Assembly (NCBI RefSeq): GCF_002078875.1 | Contig: NC_034414.1 | Span: 23,056,616 to 23,120,615 of the forward strand | Length of the DNA stretch: 64,000 nt | Origin: Numida meleagris | Lineage: Eukaryota > Chordata > Aves > Galliformes > Numididae | Direction of reading: 5' to 3' | In this document: positions 28,377 through 41,700 of the stretch, piece by piece | Position numbering within the stretch: position 1 is the stretch's first letter | How the letters are laid out: each line of letters begins with the position of its first letter | The notes under the pieces: generated by a model | The model's input: only the letters and a program-made list of their open reading frames with translations | Told to the model about the DNA's origin: nothing | The model's database searches: none | Made by a program: the position numbers and the translations under genes

Positions 28377-30313
28377 CTGTACAGAAGTGGACAACGTCAG
28401 TTCCTCCACTTCACCACATTGTACTGGAGAAAAATTGTTCTCAGTGTTTGTCTCACTGCAACTCCTTAGTGAAGATCCTTATGGAGTTGTACGTATAAAG
28501 AATTAACATTGTATTGTTCTTGGATTATATTCTGTGGAAAGAATAAAAAAAATCTGAAATTATAATTCTGATATATAACAATATATTTGATTGCAATTAA
28601 GCTAAATGTGCTATCATTAACATTCAGTAAAGATGACCAAAAATGTTACTACTTTCTGACAAACAGAAAAGAAAAGCATTTTTAACTTTCCACTGAGCTG
28701 AAGAACAAATCACATAAACAATCTGCAATTAATTCTGGTTTTTAAATGACCAGAAGAAACATAACTTTTTATAAGAGTACATGTACATATATTCATACAT
28801 ACATAACACTGCTTTCTATAGGATAAATATTTATCAGTTCAAATGTCATTTCACACCTTAATTAAAAAATATTTCCAGGGTAAACTTAATTGCCTCATTT
28901 TTCAACAACATAGAGTTCTTACTCAATTATAATTTCACCTTTATTTTTTTTCCAATTTTACCAAATCTCTTTTCCATTATCTTATCATGAATAATATCCT
29001 GTAACTAAACAATCATAGCCATTCTGACAAAATATTTTACTACTGCCAACTACTTTGGCCTAGCGGCAGTTGTAACACAAATTAAGCAATTGCAAGCATG
29101 GCAAAGATTGTAAGGAACAGTTTCTAGACAAACAGTCCATTGTCTGTCTTCCTTTCTTGTGGCCCCTGAAATGCCTGTGTAAAATTAAAGCCAAAATTCA
29201 GACAATACAACTTCTCTCTTCACCTTTCCACTGCACTTGCTAAAGCAGAAAATAAACTCTTAAAAAGAGGAGAGATTTCAAGCAAGTCTATGTGCCACTA
29301 TTAAACTCACACACTTGAAAATCTGGCTTGAGCTCAGAAACTTAATTTTTAAAATGAGGTCTCTTCTGTGTTAAAACTACCAAACCCATTTTGACAAGTA
29401 ATATGAATACAAGTATGAAATTGCCATCTCTCATCTAAAAACACTGCATCCATTTTAAAAAAAATGCAAAATCACCTCAACTCATTTTCTGCTTGGCAAA
29501 ATATCATTAAATGACTGCACTAGGAGACTCTAAACTTTAACCAATAGACATGTCCAAAATGCTCAAAAGCATTTCTCACACCTTTTTATCCTTAAGCCAT
29601 TTATAGTCCATTTTCAAAATTACCTTTATTTCCAATTCTCAGATCTGTAAATCTAACAAATTTCCTCTGAAATGCTATCCACACCCACATTCTCCCAAAT
29701 TGTTCTTCTGTGTAATCATTCCTTCACCTTTATTTCTTTTTCCTTCCATTTAGCTTTTTCTGCTGTTCCAGTTCCATTTCAACTTTAGATAAAAGATTTC
29801 CCAGTAACTTCCAAATTCACTCAATCCTAGAGATACGCACTGAGCACTTAATTCCAGATAGGAAAAATCAAGGGTAAAAATTAATTTAAAATGCTGAAAA
29901 TTTTCTACAGTTATTTTGTTGGAGGGCTTTTGCTTGTATAAGTTTGAAAGAGACACAACAATTCCACTTAAGACTAGTAAGATGGCATGCAAGATGGAAA
30001 TGGAAAAGATCTGTAGTACCTTTCTCAGGCCTTTCCATCTAATGCTTTATTGATAATATGAATTATGACCTGATCTGTTTGCTTTGAAAGCAAGGTCAAA
30101 ATTCCATGTTTAGGAGGAGCATGTCATCTTCCACAGATCTCTAAGATAGCTTTATACATATTTTGTTTTAACTTGGTAGAAGAGTGAGACTGGATAAAAA
30201 GGGCCCACATTATGTAAAAGAATACAGGCCGTACCCAGAGCTCACAGAGGATTGTTACTGTAAGCAAAGCAAGCTTAGAGTCAAATCAGCTATGTACAGG
30301 AGCAATTAAATTA

Positions 30314-30350
30314 CGGAATCATAGAATTGCTCAGGTTGAAATTATAAAGC
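30314..30350 (-). mobile_element. Tiny CR1 3'-end fragment, antisense
   Basis: GGAATCATAGAATTGCTCAGGTTGAAATTATAAAGCCCC resembles the reversed CR1 tail (GAATCATAGAATC...GGTTGGAA). Only about 37 bp remain. Confidence 0.5.
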
Positions 30351-32239
30351 CCCTATGGACTGAAATTAAAGTTCTTCATGGTAAAGATATATGCTTACAT
30401 TTACACTACAAAAACTTACAGTGAGTGTTAAATTGAAAGTAAAGTATCACCTACAGTAAGCTATTTCTAAGGTTTAATTTAATTGTGTAACTTTAATATA
30501 AAAAGCCAACATAAAATGCATCAGTATTTAATGAAACAAAAAAGTTTTGATAAGTACTCGCTATTTCAAATCATTAGGAATACGCATTCATTAATGCACC
30601 AACTGAATGGAAACAAAAGCTGTAAGAACATAATTCACATTAAAATTTATTTACTGCTAAATGCACAGCGTAGCAGAAGTGGTTAGCATCACAAACTTAT
30701 TTAGACTCCTTTAAAGAGAAGATTGAATATTTACATAAAAATAAGTGTCTGCTTCAATGCCTTAAAAATCAAATTGTTCATACTATACATGTAAGCCACA
30801 ATTCACTGCAAGCCTAGAAAATGTTTTGTGGTCAAATTAAAAGGAAAGGTTTTGCTAAAAACCACTACTTCACAGGAGCAAATTGCAGTGTTTACAAAAT
30901 GACTAGAGGAAATGGTAAAGAGAATGCAAACTTAATTAAAAGGATTTCTTTTAAAAATGAGAGACTGGGAAGTACCTCCATAATCATCATCAGAAGAAAA
31001 AATACAAATACATGTCAAAGTACTTTTGTAACAGCAAAAATGATTAATTAATGAAAAAGTTTATACTATGCACCCATAATGCCTCGTGGCTATTTACAGA
31101 TCGAGGAGATACTTAAAATTAGAAACTAGAATAGCTCAATACCATGAGTTCAAGTGAAAGGATATCTTCCATGATTTAAATAAGGTCCTAGTTAACTTAG
31201 TACTTGCAACATGCTTTCAATAACAAATTCAGTGAGAGAGTAGAGATTTCCTGCTTGTTAGTTTTTGCTTGCTGGTCAGAATCACGGTCCCAGAATAGCA
31301 TTACGTTTTTCTTGGCAATGTATAGTTTAAGATAATTTAGACTTGGTTCTAAGCTAGCTAAGCAAGTATACTTTTGGCTCAACTATCTGCTCTATTCAAG
31401 TGCACCTTACATAAGCTGAAAAGGAAAAAAAAATGCTACTCATGAAGCAGAATTTTTGCATCATTATAGCTAATACATACACCATTATATTTAACGGCAT
31501 TGTGTTATCTACAATTCTTTTTCACAGTATGAAATATGAAACTCACTCCAATATTAAGGGGTATAACAATGACCTTTTGATCACTAAATGTGAAACACTC
31601 AAAAAGCATGATACATTCATTATATATGAAACTTAGATGGAACTCTTATATCATTGCTAATTTCTCTTAATTCACAATTTCACCAACTAAATTATCTCCT
31701 TAGGAAAGCATGCTACTCTAAGTAAACTTAAATTGCTCTGCTCTTAGGAAAAAAGTTGCTAATTCTAACTCTCATGTAACACTGGATGATGGTACAGCCT
31801 CTGACAAGGGATTGGAAACTAAAGAAATAATTACTTTAAGATTAAAAATATGCTAGTTTTTGATACAAATATGCAGGTAGCAAATATTATGGGCTCAGAA
31901 AAGATTTCTTCAGTTAAAATCTACATCTTGATTTTTCATGTAACCATGGCACAGAAACCTCTTCATTAACTAATTAAGTTTCATCTGGAGAAAAAAAAAA
32001 AACTGGTTTTCCTTAACCCATTACTGGAATGCTGCTGCAAAACTCCTACTTCCAATGCTTAAAGGCCTTCTTTAATTCTCAAACTAAATCTACATTTTGT
32101 GGATTTGTACTTGTTTTCTTGCATGACAATAAATTCTGTTTAGAGAGCGTAGGTCCTGCGCTTATTCTGTACCAAAAGCGTGTCTACAGAAAGCAGCCAT
32201 AATTTTTCTCAGACTTATGTGCTAGTTTGAATAGGACAG

Positions 32240-33100
32240 GCACTTCACCACAGGAGACTTACAAATTTTCCGTATCTTGGACAAGCTCTCATTCAGATTA
32301 AGTCTTTTCATAATACATGGAACCAGAGTTGTATGCACAACACACAAGATGTTGCCAGTATCTTGCATGAAACAAATACTTGCTTTTCTCTCTTGGACTT
32401 CCTCTGTCTGATGCATCCCAGGACTGGATTTGTCTTTTTCATGGCCACTTTACTTTAGCAGTCCTCAACCATGAAAGCTCCAAATCCTTCTGCATGTATA
32501 TCTCTTCAAACTGATGAGCTCCCATCCTATAAACAGAAGTTCTTATCTTTAATCCTTTCCACTTGGTGTTACGATATTTTGGCCTACTCTATCAGTCCAG
32601 TATCACAAGTAAAATAATTCTTGCACATTATTCTGATCATCACAATCATTACCTATCTACTTTGTGACCCAATTTCCATTAGAATCCATTATATTTGGGG
32701 TAGTCATATCAAGCCACCTTCTTTACCTAAAATAGGTAACAGATGCAGTCCATAAGGAATTGCACAAATATTTGTTCTTCTCCAGTCTAATATTCTTCCT
32801 TGCAGCATGAGTCAATGTCAATTCACACCTTCAGCCGTTTCCTTTTCTAATGCTTTTCGTGGAATGCAGACATACACTTTGTAGAATTCCACATGTATAC
32901 TTAATTATTGTGAAAAGTTACTTTTTTTTTTTCTTTCTTAATTTCTATTTACATGCATCATAGGACATAAGCAAACATAATCATGAGTCTTATTTATTCT
33001 TACATCCACACCTTTAGCTTTACTACTGCTTCCATAAAAGCCTAATTGTATATCTCTATGGATTCCTCCAAGCAATCTGTGATTTTCCCTTGGTATACTT
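32240..33100 (-). mobile_element. Possible ancient CR1-like fragment, antisense
   Basis: Weak landmarks occur in order: CTGATGCATCCCAGGACTGGATTTGTCTTTTTCATGGCCACTTTAC, CAAATCCTTCTGCATG, TTATTCTGATCATCACAATCATTACC and TGCTTTTCGTGGAATGCAGACATACACTTTGTAGAATTCCACATG. They follow the reversed order of an old amniote CR1 family as I recall it. Divergence is high and the ends are not defined. Confidence 0.35.
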
Positions 33101-34714
33101 CCTTATAATTTTGTGTAAGATGAGCAGATTATTTATACAATCAGCAGATTATTCTCTAATTAAACATTTTCTTAACAAAATTCACCACCCATTTGAATTT
33201 CATTGCAAGTGCAGATTTATTCAGTAATGAAGCCTTCATATACTATAATTTCTGACTTCAGCACAGAAAACTCCCTGGCAGGAGGAAATACCAACAGCAC
33301 TTGGGATTTTTAAGAAAGTATACATAGGACATTGAATGTGAAACAGTTCAAGAGGAGCTTAGAATTAACCAATGTAAAAACTTTTAAAAGGTAGAAAAGA
33401 CATCATCAACAAACAAAACATTTCCGGCAAGCAGCTACTGCAGTTTCAGTAAGCAGTTGATACAATTTTACACAAAAGAGAGGATCGTAGCTTAGAAAGG
33501 GAAACACAGCTTACTTTCCAAATGTCTTCAAGGTTCTCTCTCATACACCTAGATAAAAAGTAACTGGGGATATTTCTTTCAGACAGAGAAGAGGGCAAAT
33601 TGTCAGAATAATACGCTCCTCCAAGAAAATTATATATAGAGACTCATTTTAACATGCAATGAATAAAGCAGTATTCGGTTTTACAATCCCTCTTTAACTA
33701 TTAAAATAATACATTAACCAGAAATACAGCAAGGTAAAAAAACTACCTTTGCCTTATATTAACCAAATGCCTAAGATACAGTTATCTTACTAAATGACCA
33801 GGACAACTACATAAAAAGGAAGGTTTATTTATTCTTGTTTGTTTACTGTATTAACACTGTACAATTCTAATCTAATATAGCCACAGCCAAGAACAAATTA
33901 TTAAAAATTCAAACATCAAGCATAATCTTTCTCCAGAGTAATAAGACAATAATCTACTGATAGCTGTTGCAAAAACCAAAAATTTTCAAAAGAAAATAGG
34001 AAGATTGAGTGTAAACCTGTGGAAGTGATACCATAAAAGAACAGTCTACAAACATTAGCAAGATACCATAACTTTTTATTAAAAAATGAAGGATTTCTGA
34101 TGATGAACTGTTTATTACATTTGCAAACAAAGACATAGCATAATCTAAGGCCTAGGCGCTTAGTCTGGATAAACTGATCTCATGAGGATGGGAAAGGAAG
34201 ACCTACACATATAAATGCCTAATGGTAAAGGAACCAGCTATTGAAACTTATGATTTAATGAACTAATGGATTCTCTGCCACTTATTCAATTTAAATTGAA
34301 GCATCAAAGATGTTTACCAAAAATAAACTAGCTCACTAGAGTTTAAAAATGATTGAGTTTTGGCCTGCGCAAGTCAGGTAGGACTTGATAACAAAAAAAA
34401 AAAAAGTGGTTTCTTCACAAAACTTAAAACTTACTATGTTCTTAACAGAACATAGAACTTAATGCCCATAGTTGCGTGAAATACTTCTGGGAATCAGTAG
34501 AATTCTAGAGCAAAGAAGGCCAGTCTTCTTAGCCTACATCACAGCCACATACCAATATCTTAGCATGGTCAATAGCCACATACTGTGTCACATATCTTGA
34601 AGAGAGAAAGAAATCAGAACAAGACTGAATGTAACACGCTGCTGGTTAGCTTCCTCTAGCAACTGAGGATTTACATTAACGAAAAGTCCCTGTGTCAGCA
34701 TGACCAGTCACAAT

Positions 34715-34950
34715 GCGTTGGACATCAGGAAAAACTTCTTTACAGAAAGGGTTGTTAAGCACTGGAATAGGCTCCCCAGGGAGGTGGTTGAGTCACCATC
34801 CCTGAATGTGTTTAAAAACCATTTGGATGTGGTGCTCAGGGACATGATTTAGCGGTGGGTTGTTAGAGCAGTATGGTTAGGTTGCGGTTGGACTTGATGA
34901 TCTTGAAGATCCTTTCCAACCTGAGCAATTCGATGATTCTATGATTCTAA
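34715..34950 (+). mobile_element. CR1 LINE 3' end fragment
   Basis: The block shows GACATCAGGAAAAACTTCTTTACAGAAAGGGTTGTTAAGCACTGGAATAGGCTCCCCAGGGAGGTGG, then GTTGGACTTGATGATCTTGAAGATCCTTTCCAACC, and ends CGATGATTCTATGATTCT. The last part is the diagnostic CR1 3' tail. Confidence 0.92.
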
Positions 34951-36677
34951 AACACAAGTTGTGATTAAGCTGCATGCATGCTACACATTAGCTATCATTT
35001 CTCAGAAGAATAGATCCCCAGGCGCTCTAGCATGACTCAGTTAAAATGTATTCACCAATGTTTACCAAACATGATAACCTTTCAGAAAAACCTGTTATCC
35101 ACTAAGACCTAACTTTTGACTTTATTTGTTTTTTCTCCAAAGGCCACAAATTTCAAAATAACCTCATGCTCTTCAAATGTTATCTGGCATTTTTCTTTAT
35201 ATCAAACTGAACTTCTCACAGTTATTAGGAGCTTTAAGAACTGATTTTCCAAAGGTTCTTAGAACACACAACAGCAGATAACATCTTTCATACTACATAT
35301 AATCCCATAACCAAGGGTGTTTTTTTTGTTTTGTTTTGTTTTTTAAGTAATTGGATGCTTTTTTCCCCCAAGATATTACTTTCCTCCATAGTTTTGCATT
35401 AGAATCCAGGTTTATCAGAATCATACATGCAAATTTCTTCACTTTTTGCTTCAATGCTTTGCTGAGAAGGAAGCACAAGCTGCCTCTTCTGCAGTTACCA
35501 TCATTAAAGTTGAAGAAATTGCATGTAAAGCAAACTACTACATATGCAGTCAGCATTACTTTATACAAGTCAAGAGACTAAAAAGCGTCTACAAGTCCTT
35601 GACTGGCAGCATGTGAAATTTTGTAAAAATTATGTAGTACATATAATATGTACAATTGTACAGAAATATCACCTTACTGCCATTGCAAGAAATGCTGGAA
35701 ATGGAATGGCATGAAACTTTGTAGCCATAGTTAGGTGACTACAAAGATGCATGTAGAAAAATGAAGGGGAAATAAGCTTCTTAGAAAGGAATGAGAAAAA
35801 AAAATAGAAGTTACAGTAGCAGCTGTGTATTCTGGGATACAAAACGAGGTGGAAACTGTTTCTTGAAGTTACTTATGGAGGTATTCAGGCCTACAAGCAT
35901 TGAACAATTGGAGCAGACAACGCTGAGGTGGCTATTAGGAATGGGCATTTGCCAGAGGCAGAAACTGGAGAAAATGGTGAAAGATATAGATGCTGTTGGG
36001 AACAGTGCTGCTAACTGGCACCGTAATCTCAATACCTTGGGTGAGGAACAGAGTGGCAGGGGAACAGGCAACCTTTAGCTAGTATTTGATCCTTTCATTC
36101 TTGCTGGTGCCGAAGTTCTTCAACAGATCTTCTCTTCTACCAGCTTCTGCACATCACTCCATAACAGCTGCAAACATCAGAAACTAGATCAGAGGTAGGA
36201 TCTTCCTTCTCGGACTGGTGTCAAAGCAACACACAATATCTAAAATAAACAAGTAACACAGCACCAGGCTGTTCACAACTTAGCTGGATGTTTACAAATC
36301 AAGCCAAAAAGGCAGACAGATGAGAAAGCTGAGTCTGTAACTGTTATGCAAAAATGCATGACATTTGATAGCCATAAGAAAATTGGAGTTCTGTTTACAA
36401 CCAGGTGGTTTTGCAAACTCCTGGTATAGGCAAGGCTGTCCCATATTCAGAAGCTGGAATAGCCACAGAACTGAGCTAAAAGCCCTCCTTGCTACACGTG
36501 GGAGAGTTGGAGATTGGGTGATTTGACAACCATGTAACAGATATGCCAGAATATGATTTTGAGTGGGCCACATCAGAGAGAAAATGTCTGAAGTGATTGT
36601 TATTGAAATAACAAGATTCACTTTGAATCACTATCTTATAATTTAAAATGAACTACTTTCCACAGTGCTTTTACTAC

Positions 36678-36699
36678 AAAAAAAAAAAAAAAAAAAAAA
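36678..36699. repeat. A22 homopolymer tract
   Basis: An uninterrupted poly-A run in intron, with no retroposed gene in front of it. Confidence 0.85.
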
Positions 36700-37758
36700 C
36701 CAAATAAACCACACTGTTGAAGACCACTGAAATACTAACATTGCCATATGATAAAGTAGTTACCATAAGTTTAATAGACTGTGCCAGAATATATGCATCT
36801 TAATTGGTAAGAACTCCCCTCTGCTCTCCAATTTTCTTTTAAATGCTATTCTATTTTCACAGATAAACACTTATTTTAGGACACTGAACTTTACACAGCA
36901 CAAAGTACAGTAGAGAACTGATTTATAGCTAATAACTAATTCAAGCTATTTATCTGTATTAGTAGGTTTATGTTGCCTCATTTAAACTGCTTTACAGCTT
37001 TTGTAGAGCCCCACGCCACCAAAATTTGACTGCTTACTATATCTGATCTTGGCTGTCACTACAGTAAAGTGCATTGCTGATCTGTGATCTTTTCTAATTT
37101 AAAAATGAAGGAACTGAAACACTCAGAAGTACTTCCTACAATAGCAAGGCTATGAATAAACCAGACTGTGAAAGCTGCAAGTCAAAATCTCAGATAAAGC
37201 TGGCAACAACTTTTCCTCTCAAAACTGATATAATGTATTACCAAAGGAAAATGACATACGGCTTTAAAATGTACTGATTTTAAAGCACTTTTTGAAGGTA
37301 TTAGCTTTTTGTTTAACAACATGTCAAGTATTAAGATCACACTATTAATCAGATTTTCTATTTTTGTTTTTAATGCAACTATCAGTAAGTCATAAATTAG
37401 CCATCAATGCACGGTGGTGTTAGAAACTATCAAACTTAGTGAGCTATTTTCTGTAATATGCAAGATCATTTTATTTATATATACTGTTTACATATGCACA
37501 CAATTACTTCAGCAAAAAATATATATTTTTATTAAACAAAAGCTCTTTTACTTCATTAAGTAAGCATTCTAAAAATATGGCCAACGTCATATGACGCCTG
37601 TAGTTATTAAAACAACATGAATACTTTATTGTAATGAAGGACTTAAAAGTTAAATTTGTCTATTTTCTCATAATTAACTCTTGTGAAACGCCATTCAAAT
37701 CTTTCAAATTGGTAATGTGGGGTCTTAAATATGCTTTTCAAAAAGGCCAAGCCTTAGG

Positions 37759-37780
37759 AAAAAAAAAAAAAAAAAAAAAA
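37759..37780. repeat. A22 homopolymer tract
   Basis: An uninterrupted poly-A run after GCCTTAGG, with no recognisable retroposed body upstream. Confidence 0.85.
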
Positions 37781-38074
37781 CTCGTAGATGTGTTTTTCTT
37801 ATTTCCTAGGCAAGTTTACAATTCTGTCTACGGAGAGATTAAACTCAGAATCCTTGCAGCTACTCACTACTGGGGAGAGAAGCAGTGTTTTCCTCCCTGG
37901 TAAACACCCTGTCCGCTTTCTAATACATATGTAACTATTCCATGGTCAGTTCTTCCCATGTTTACCTGTTGATTAGTAGCATGTCATAATTCCATGACAT
38001 TTCAAATGGCGTTTCTTTCACTAACTCTCTGTTCTTTTCTACCAGATAATATCTTTTTGTTCCCACTTACAGTG

Positions 38075-38334
38075 TAGCTTTTGTTAGGACACCCACCCAG
38101 CTTCCTTTATTTCTGAGTAGCTCAGACTCAGAAAGCAGCCACATCAGAGCAGAGGTGTGTTGTTCCACTCCAAAAGGCTCTCCATAGCTCTGAGCCACCT
38201 CCAGCCACAGCCCCCACTCTGGGGACACTTCTACTGCAGGGTCCTGCCACACACAGGCCAGCCACAGAGAAAAACTGCATGCCAGACTCAGAGACTCAGT
38301 CCAGCAAAATACGTCCAAGTACAGACTGATCTAC
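38075..38334. repeat. Unassigned GC-rich islet next to mariner copy B
   Basis: The block runs from TTAGGACACCCACCCAGC through CTCCAGCCACAGCCCCCACTC to CAGACTCAGAGACTCAGTCC and ends where the mariner copy begins. It has two small inverted motifs, CTGAGTAGCTCAG (38113-38125) and GACTCAGAGACTCAGTC (about 38285-38302). It is open for 83 codons on the minus strand, but the peptide has no recognisable domain. It may be a repeat fragment or an older host segment. Confidence 0.35.
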
Positions 38335-38718
38335 AATGACTGCTCCAGAAGTAACACCTCATATTTTATTATGTTGGCCCACAGTGTAGGAGATGGATGC
38401 TAGAGGTATGGTAGTAGAGGTTGAACCTTCCCACCAGTGTTTCAGTGTTTCGTTAAATGCTGTTGCCATATTACAGAGGGCAGCAGAGGGGCAGTCTGAC
38501 AAAACGTCTGACACGGACGTGCGCATGAAGCAAAGGTGTGTAATTCAATTCCTCCATGCTGAAGAAAATGACACCCATAGACATTCACTGACACTTGCTG
38601 AACATTTATGGAGACCAAACAAGGGATGTGAGCACAGTGAGGTGGTGCGTGGTGCATTTTAGCAGTGGCAACAGAGATGTGAAAGACAAGTTGCGTTCCA
38701 GACAGCCATACAGATTTT
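38335..38718 (+). mobile_element. Mariner-type element (Galluhop-like), copy B, truncated at its 3' end
   Basis: This block aligns over most of its length with copy A. Shared landmarks are TGTTGGCCCACA, the CTTCCCACCA block, the EFLHAE-type peptide (here QFLHAEENDTHRH) and the GGTGGTGCGTGGTGCATTTTAGCAGTGGCAACAG stretch. It starts with a diverged terminal repeat (gactgctccagaagtaacacc). It stops after CATACAGATTTTTA, losing the right-hand repeat and the GEYVEK part. It is in the same orientation as copy A and clearly inactive. Confidence 0.8.
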
Positions 38719-41700
38719 TACAACCCCCCATTTAAAAGTCAACATAGAAACTTAGAATTAAAACCTAAATGGCAGCAGAAGAAAGTGGAGGAGAGGAGCT
38801 TCCCAGAATATCACAAGCATTATTTACACAACTATCTACCTTAGAGTACTCAGAAATCAATTCTGCTCTTTCAAGTTGGTTTTACTAAAGTCAAAAGATT
38901 TTACATAGAGAAGTATCCTGAGAAGACGTTTAAAGATCCCCAGCAACTCCAGGTTCATGAGCCAAGGGGCAATGAGAAGAAAGAAAATTATAAGACAGAA
39001 AGGGTCTCATAAACCTGATCTTAGATCATATTGATATAATTCTCACATAGAGTAAATTTTTAATGAGAAGAATGCTAAAGGGTACAAGAAGGCAGGTTTT
39101 AACTGTGAAATGTAATCACCCATGTAGATAAGCAGGTGCTTAATGCTAGTGAAGGTCCTATGGTAGTTTACCTGAGACAAAAGACAGGATTTTACAAGAC
39201 ATTTTTATAAGCATAATAGAACTAAAACACTTGACAAAGATTCTGTAGGGCAAAACGATGTTTAAACTGCAACAGCTTAAATACAGGGCTAAACAAAGTA
39301 CATGCATTAGCAGTTACTGTGAAGGAACTTAAATCAATCCCTACACCTACAGTAATGGAATTCAAATAACATGAAATTCATGGCTGTTATGTGTAAGTTA
39401 TCTTATCACTTCACATTCCATAACAACGGAGGAGAGTATCACCATGCATTTTTCAAAAAGGCTGCTTACAAAAGGTGTGCTTACAACCAGATCTACAAAT
39501 GCCAAAGAATCTGTTTCAAGTTATTTAATAATAAAAAAAATTTAAAATAAACTCCTCAGTTATGCATAAATATAAAAATGCATTGTCAAAACATGGAAAA
39601 GAATTCAAAAATATTTGAATATTCATATTACAATACACAAAAATAAATTACTTACGCCATAAGCAGCAATAACTGCTACACAAAATGTTTCAGTTCTTTT
39701 TCCTAAGCAATGAACACTAAGATTGGGAACATTTAAGGCCATCGTTTTGAATTACACCTTTAACGCAGCGAGTTGAATTTAACTCAAAAATGTCACTAAA
39801 AATCTCACATATTCTTGGACCAGAAATGAACTTGAAGCAGGTTTTCAACATTTTGTTAAACTTGAACCAAACATACATTGAACTAAGCTGAAAAATTTGC
39901 CTCTTTTTTAAGTTCATAAAAACAATTTCAGGGAAATACAGAATGGCTCGAGGAGTAAAGAAAGGAAGAACAATTTCCTTCCTACCCAATGAAGGTTTAT
40001 GTCCATAAAGTGTAAAACTGTTTGGTTCATTTTTTTATTTTTGTTTGATAGCTTCTGTTGTTGTCATTTTACATTTTTAAACAGTGTGTAAAATGATGTT
40101 CATAAGCTGTACTGAATAACACATAACCATTTCTTCACAAAATGCTACATGTGTAGGTTTATTTCATTTAATTCAGATTTAAACCAGAAAAAAAACATTA
40201 TTCAGATCTAACTGAATGACTTAGTTCAGAGAAAAATTGGGGTGGGGGGGAAAAACGGTGCAATTCTTCTTGCCTTCAGGAGTCTTCAGTAGTCATACTA
40301 AGCAGCTGAAGAAAGATAATCAATTCATAAATACAGCATTTTTTTTAGATGAGTAAGATGGTTTATTACTCATCACAACTGCCTAGAAATTAGATCAAAA
40401 AAATCAAAAATTCTTACAGCATTAAGCAGAGTAACAAATTGCATTTCAGAAAAAAAAATGTAGGTGTATACAAAAAGAAACAGGATAAAGAATTTATTTA
40501 TACTCTGACTGCTAAAAAGTATAGACTCTAAATGCAAAAAAACAGCGTACGCATGTGGGTATATACTCACTTTAAAGGTCACTAAAGAAACAGCAGAAGT
40601 GTAAAGTCTGTTGAAATACAAGATGCTAACGAAAGTAGCTAGGAATGACTTGGTGAAACTCTACAAGGAGCACAGATTTGGACGAAGCATACCTGCATGG
40701 ATGTAGTAACTTGCAAGAACATTCTGTTCAAATTATCAGACAGTTAATTCTTCTGATATTTCTTTATAGCCTGTTTTGAGTCTCAATACATACAGTGCTA
40801 GACAAGATCCATAGCCGTCAAGAAATCATACAGAATCTAACAATCATATTTGGCATGCATCAGGAAAATATCTCATGCTCTCTGTCATCTACTCCATCTC
40901 CAGATGATTTGTTTACAACCAGTTACTAAATTATGAAACAGTAAATGCAAAGGAAAGAATGAAATGCAGGCAGTGAGCAATCATTCAATGTAAGAAAAAT
41001 GGGAAAACAAAAACACAGGAACAGAAAACTTGGAGGGATTTACAGAATTCAAGCCTGAAAGAACATTGCTTCAAAAGGCATGCACGTGGAAGAAACACAA
41101 GCAGAGTAAGGAGATGGGAGCACTTATGCTATTAAGATACTTCCTAAAGCCATTAGAATGCATGAGTTACATTCCAGCAATTTTATGAACAGAGCTTAAC
41201 TTTTCTTCTTACTTGGCATCATTCTGTGCTACGCTCTCTGCTATAGCAAAGTACCAAAATAATAAACTCTAGTATTAGTGTTGTTGTAAAATGCTCCTAA
41301 ACTCAAGAGATATACTGAGCACATCCTACTGACATTCCCTGGAATGCTGCTACTGTACTGAACTGCAAAAACTAAAGACCAAAAGTTATCAGCTGAAAAA
41401 TGTTGGAATCGTTTTAACAGTTCTGTGATTCTGTAGTATGTTTGGAATACATGTACACGTCATCTCTTTTGACCCAAAGTATGTTTCAGAACATAAGCAG
41501 TTTTCAGAAATGTATGGCTTTAAATGTATTGCAAAGTGCTGACATAGAATGAATGTTCTATTTTCAATTTGTGCAAACTAATTTTAGACATATCAGTGCT
41601 AATTATCTTCCTCTCTCCAACAAAGCTCAATAATTCAGGTTCACATATAAATTATTTCATACTGTAACTCAGTTTAAGAATTATCCACGAGTTAATAGCT

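Noticed and set aside
35791..36078. A 95-codon plus-strand frame in a slightly GC-richer segment
   Set aside because: No domain recognised, and a full shadow frame exists on the other strand. Possibly an old repeat, but not supportable.
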